NCBI GenBank assembly: GCA_005882155.1
Contig: VBCQ01000025.1
Span: 1 to 28,428, forward strand
Origin: Betaproteobacteria bacterium
Lineage (GTDB): Bacteria; Pseudomonadota; Gammaproteobacteria; Burkholderiales; Burkholderiaceae_C
DNA length: 28,428 nt
Direction of reading: 5' to 3'
Shown here: piece after piece, positions 25,693 to 28,428 of the stretch
Position numbering within the stretch: position 1 is the stretch's first letter
Layout: every line of letters begins with the position of its first letter
The notes under the pieces: generated by a model
Seen by the model: only the letters and a program-made list of their open reading frames with translations
Told to the model about the DNA's origin: nothing
Databases searched by the model: none
Program-made: the position numbers and the translations under genes

Positions 25693-26727
25693 TTACTGCT
25701 GCAGCTTGCCGATCAGGATCTTGCGAATCTCCTGCACCCGCTCGGGCGACAGGTCGCCAAGGACGCCACGCCGATGCGGTGGAATGTGGCCGGCCGGATC
25801 GCTGTCGGCGTCGAACAGATAGTGATTGAACAGGGCGCCCCACGCGGCCCGATGCTCGGGTGCAAGGCCTTTCAAATTGAGCAGGCAATGCAGCAGCGCG
25901 TCGAGCCCCGACGCGGGTTGCCGGCGCGGATCGGCGCTGTCGTACCACCAGTAGTTGACGAGCAGATTCACCGCATTCAGCGACTCGACGTGATGCCACC
26001 ACAGCGCCGGAATGAAGATCGCGTCGCCGGGCGAGAGCTCGGCGACGAGTGCTGCGGCGAGCGCGTCGCGAAAGCGCGGAAAGCGCTCGAAGTCGGGCTG
26101 CCTGAACGACACGAGGCTGATCGGCGTCGTGCCGGTCGGGTTGAAATCTAGCGGCCCGATGTACAGGTTGCGTACCTGCTCGGGCGGGAACAACGTGAAA
26201 CGTCGGCGCCCGCTGACCACGCAGGCGATGTTGTTCGACTCGTCGACATGCGCCGGCGTCGTGATCGCGTTGCCGAGCCAGATTCGCGGTGCAATCGATT
26301 CATCGAGCAGCGGCATCGGGTGATCGCGCAGCAAGCTCGGCAGACAGCCCGCGATCAACGCGCTTTGAACCGCCACTGCCGGCGGATGGGCGAACAAGGA
26401 ATAGCGCAGCACCTGCTCGATGACGCGCGAGATCGGCAAGCGGTTGCGCAGGAAGTTGAAGCCGTCCATCTCGGCGTTGTAGAAGATGCGGCCCTGCGCC
26501 TCGGGCGGCGTCATGATCGCGTCGACATCGCTGCCGTTGTCGCGCTCGATCAGGTAGCGGCAAAGCGCTTCGGGCGAGATGGCCGACTGGCGAACTGCCG
26601 GCCAGTCTTTGACAAGGCCGCGCAAGACCGCAGGCCGATATTGCGTCGCGATGTCGCGCCGAAATGTCTCAGCGTCGACGTCGTGCCATTCGGGGATCGC
26701 TTGCAGCGCGCTCGTCATCGGGGTCAT
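25693..26727 (-). CDS. Cupin-8 (JmjC-like) Fe(II)/2-oxoglutarate oxygenase
   Basis: About 344 residues. N-terminal YRPAVLRGLVKDWPAV is the usual opening of the FIH/cupin-8 family. Iron motifs are TTPAHVDESNNIACVVSGRR (the HxD pair) and LSPGDAIFIPALWWHHVES (distal His). Then comes LLVNYWWYD, and a helical C-terminal part ends PPHRRGVLGDLSPERVQEIR. Relatives hydroxylate proteins or small molecules; the substrate cannot be predicted. Two ATGs (26727, 26718) are possible; GGAG lies 2 bp before the first and 11 bp before the second, so neither spacing is ideal. It is divergent from dusA with 63 bp between. Together with the hydroxylase at 1473-2828, this is the second 2-oxoglutarate oxygenase in the window. 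Confidence 0.85.
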   Translation of the reverse strand: MTPMTSALQAIPEWHDVDAETFRRDIATQYRPAVLRGLVKDWPAVRQSAISPEALCRYLIERDNGSDVDAIMTPPEAQGRIFYNAEMDGFNFLRNRLPISRVIEQVLRYSLFAHPPAVAVQSALIAGCLPSLLRDHPMPLLDESIAPRIWLGNAITTPAHVDESNNIACVVSGRRRFTLFPPEQVRNLYIGPLDFNPTGTTPISLVSFRQPDFERFPRFRDALAAALVAELSPGDAIFIPALWWHHVESLNAVNLLVNYWWYDSADPRRQPASGLDALLHCLLNLKGLAPEHRAAWGALFNHYLFDADSDPAGHIPPHRRGVLGDLSPERVQEIRKILIGKLQQ

Positions 26728-26790
26728 CGCTCCGTCAGGCTTGCATTCTCCGGCATCAGCGAGGCGTACTGACCAGAGACAATCGAGGTC

Positions 26791-27789
<999 letters not shown>

Positions 27790-27958
27790 CGGGGAGAAAC
27801 CCGTGGGTGCGAATGCCCGGCGCGTGCAAACGGCGCTGTAAATATTGCAGCTACCCGTGGTGAGACCGCTATCGGCGCGATGCGCGATACGCGCTGTAAG
27901 CGGTTGTCACCTCGACAGCGATTTAGCAATCGACGCGCCTGCGTAATTTGCCGCAGCG

Positions 27959-27974
27959 TGGCACGAGGCGTGCT
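27959..27974 (+). promoter_or_regulatory. Sigma54 (RpoN)-like promoter before the HAMP kinase
   Basis: TGGCACGAGGCGTGCT matches the -24/-12 consensus TGGCACG-N4-TTGCW at all positions but the first T of the -12 element. GG and GC are 10 bp apart as required. The predicted start near 27985 gives a leader of about 48 nt before the ATG at 28033. No enhancer-binding-protein site was identified upstream. Confidence 0.45.
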
Positions 27975-28032
27975 GTCAGACGCGCAGCATCAGTCGCACA
28001 CTTGCAGAACTGGGCACAACTCGGGACGCGCC

Positions 28033-28428
28033 ATGATCGGCTACGAAGAGACGCCAGCGTTCGATTGCCGCTGCACTGGCCCGGCTTGTCGGGCAAGGTG
28101 GCCGACGTGTTCAACGACGTCGTCGAGCAGAACGCCGCGATGGCGGCCGAGCTCGCGCGGTTGCGCCAGGTCGTCGGCAAAGAGGGCAAGCTCAAGCAGC
28201 GCGCGTCGCTGAACGAGAAGCGCGGCTTCTGGGGCGAGTCGATCGAATGCATCAATTCGCTGATCGACGACCTCGTGCACCCGACCTCCGAAGTGGCGCG
28301 CGTGATCGGTGCCGTCGCGCAAGGCGACTTGTCGAAGTCGATGGCGCTCGAGGTCGAGGGCCGCGAGCTCGAAGGCGAGTTCCTGCGCACCGCGAAGACG
28401 ATCAACAAGATGGTCGAGCAGCTCGGCA
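28033..28428 (+). CDS. HAMP-repeat sensor histidine kinase, 5' part, N-terminus disturbed
   Basis: The 3' end lies outside the window. From about 28056 the frame reads VRLPLHWPGLSGKVADVFND, RLRQVVGKEGKLKQRASLNE, INSLIDDLVHPTSEVARVIG and ELEGEFLRTAKTINKMVEQL. These are the tandem HAMP units typical of large cytoplasmic hybrid histidine kinases of the Nik1/multi-HAMP type. Relatives start with about 30 residues ending in a 'LL.AL...RGDFSVRLP' unit. Here the only nearby ATG (28033, MIGYEETPA) is in a different frame from the HAMP part. A small deletion or frameshift near 28055 is therefore likely. It is apparently transcribed from the sigma54-like site. The output partner is unknown. Confidence 0.78.

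Noticed and set aside
27790..27960. Riboswitch or small RNA between dusA and the sensor kinase
   Set aside because: Only short weak hairpins are visible and no known riboswitch core was recognised.

Overview
The window is GC-rich, gene-dense chromosomal DNA from a betaproteobacterium, most likely Burkholderiales of the Rubrivivax/Leptothrix/Comamonadaceae type. The assignment rests on gene order and protein style: exbB-exbD-lpxK-trm112-kdsB-adk diverging from xseA-sodB, clpS-clpA, TPR-ppiA-ppiB-lpxH, and cysS-alkA-accA-tilS-lysC-tRNA-Ser. No phage, plasmid, insertion sequence, CRISPR array or rRNA was seen. Nearly all of the content is conserved housekeeping.

Layout. 1-1418 (+): the tail of one ExbD, then an exported TPR protein. 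1473-2828 (-): a TPR/aspartyl beta-hydroxylase fusion. 2865-7352 (-): an SDR dehydrogenase with its own palindromic operator, then adk, kdsB, a Trm112-like protein, a damaged lpxK, and a second exbD/exbB pair. 7353-7718: a 366-bp divergent control region with two DnaA-box-like sites. 7719-9700 (+): xseA and sodB. 9771-10524 (-): a DUF192 protein and a small Ala/Lys-rich secreted protein. 10700-11953 (+): icd. 12039-12299 (-): a cold-shock protein. 12503-15156 (+): clpS-clpA. 15204-18444 (-): the TPR-ppiA-ppiB-lpxH-mtfA operon. 18658-24285 (+): cysS, alkA, accA, tilS, lysC. 24324-24416 (+): tRNA-Ser(GCU) with a decayed fragment and a perfect palindrome behind it. 24628-26727 (-): a YbhN-like membrane protein and a cupin-8 oxygenase. 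26791-27789 (+): dusA. 28033-28428 (+): the start of a HAMP-repeat sensor kinase behind a sigma54-like promoter.

How the genes work together. kdsB, lpxK and lpxH serve lipid A/Kdo synthesis. ExbB/ExbD energise TonB-dependent uptake. ClpS/ClpA handle N-degron proteolysis, and the two cyclophilins handle folding in the periplasm and cytoplasm. accA, tilS, lysC, cysS and dusA serve fatty-acid, tRNA and amino-acid metabolism.

The most striking observation is a recurrent lesion pattern. Several conserved genes lack short, highly conserved internal segments or are shifted in frame: the exbD C-terminus, lpxK (two breaks), cysS (about 18 residues including the MDDDFNTP motif), alkA (frameshift), lysC (about 13 residues, the IQMISTSEIK motif) and the sensor-kinase N-terminus. 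tilS instead carries a 51-bp in-frame tandem duplication. Most of these genes are essential in relatives, so assembly or consensus error is the first explanation. Unusual natural indels would be remarkable. I found no convincing evidence of a wholly new multi-gene system here. The other leads are regulatory: a LiuR-like operator, a DnaA-box pair, a sigma54-like promoter and an apparently leaderless clpS.
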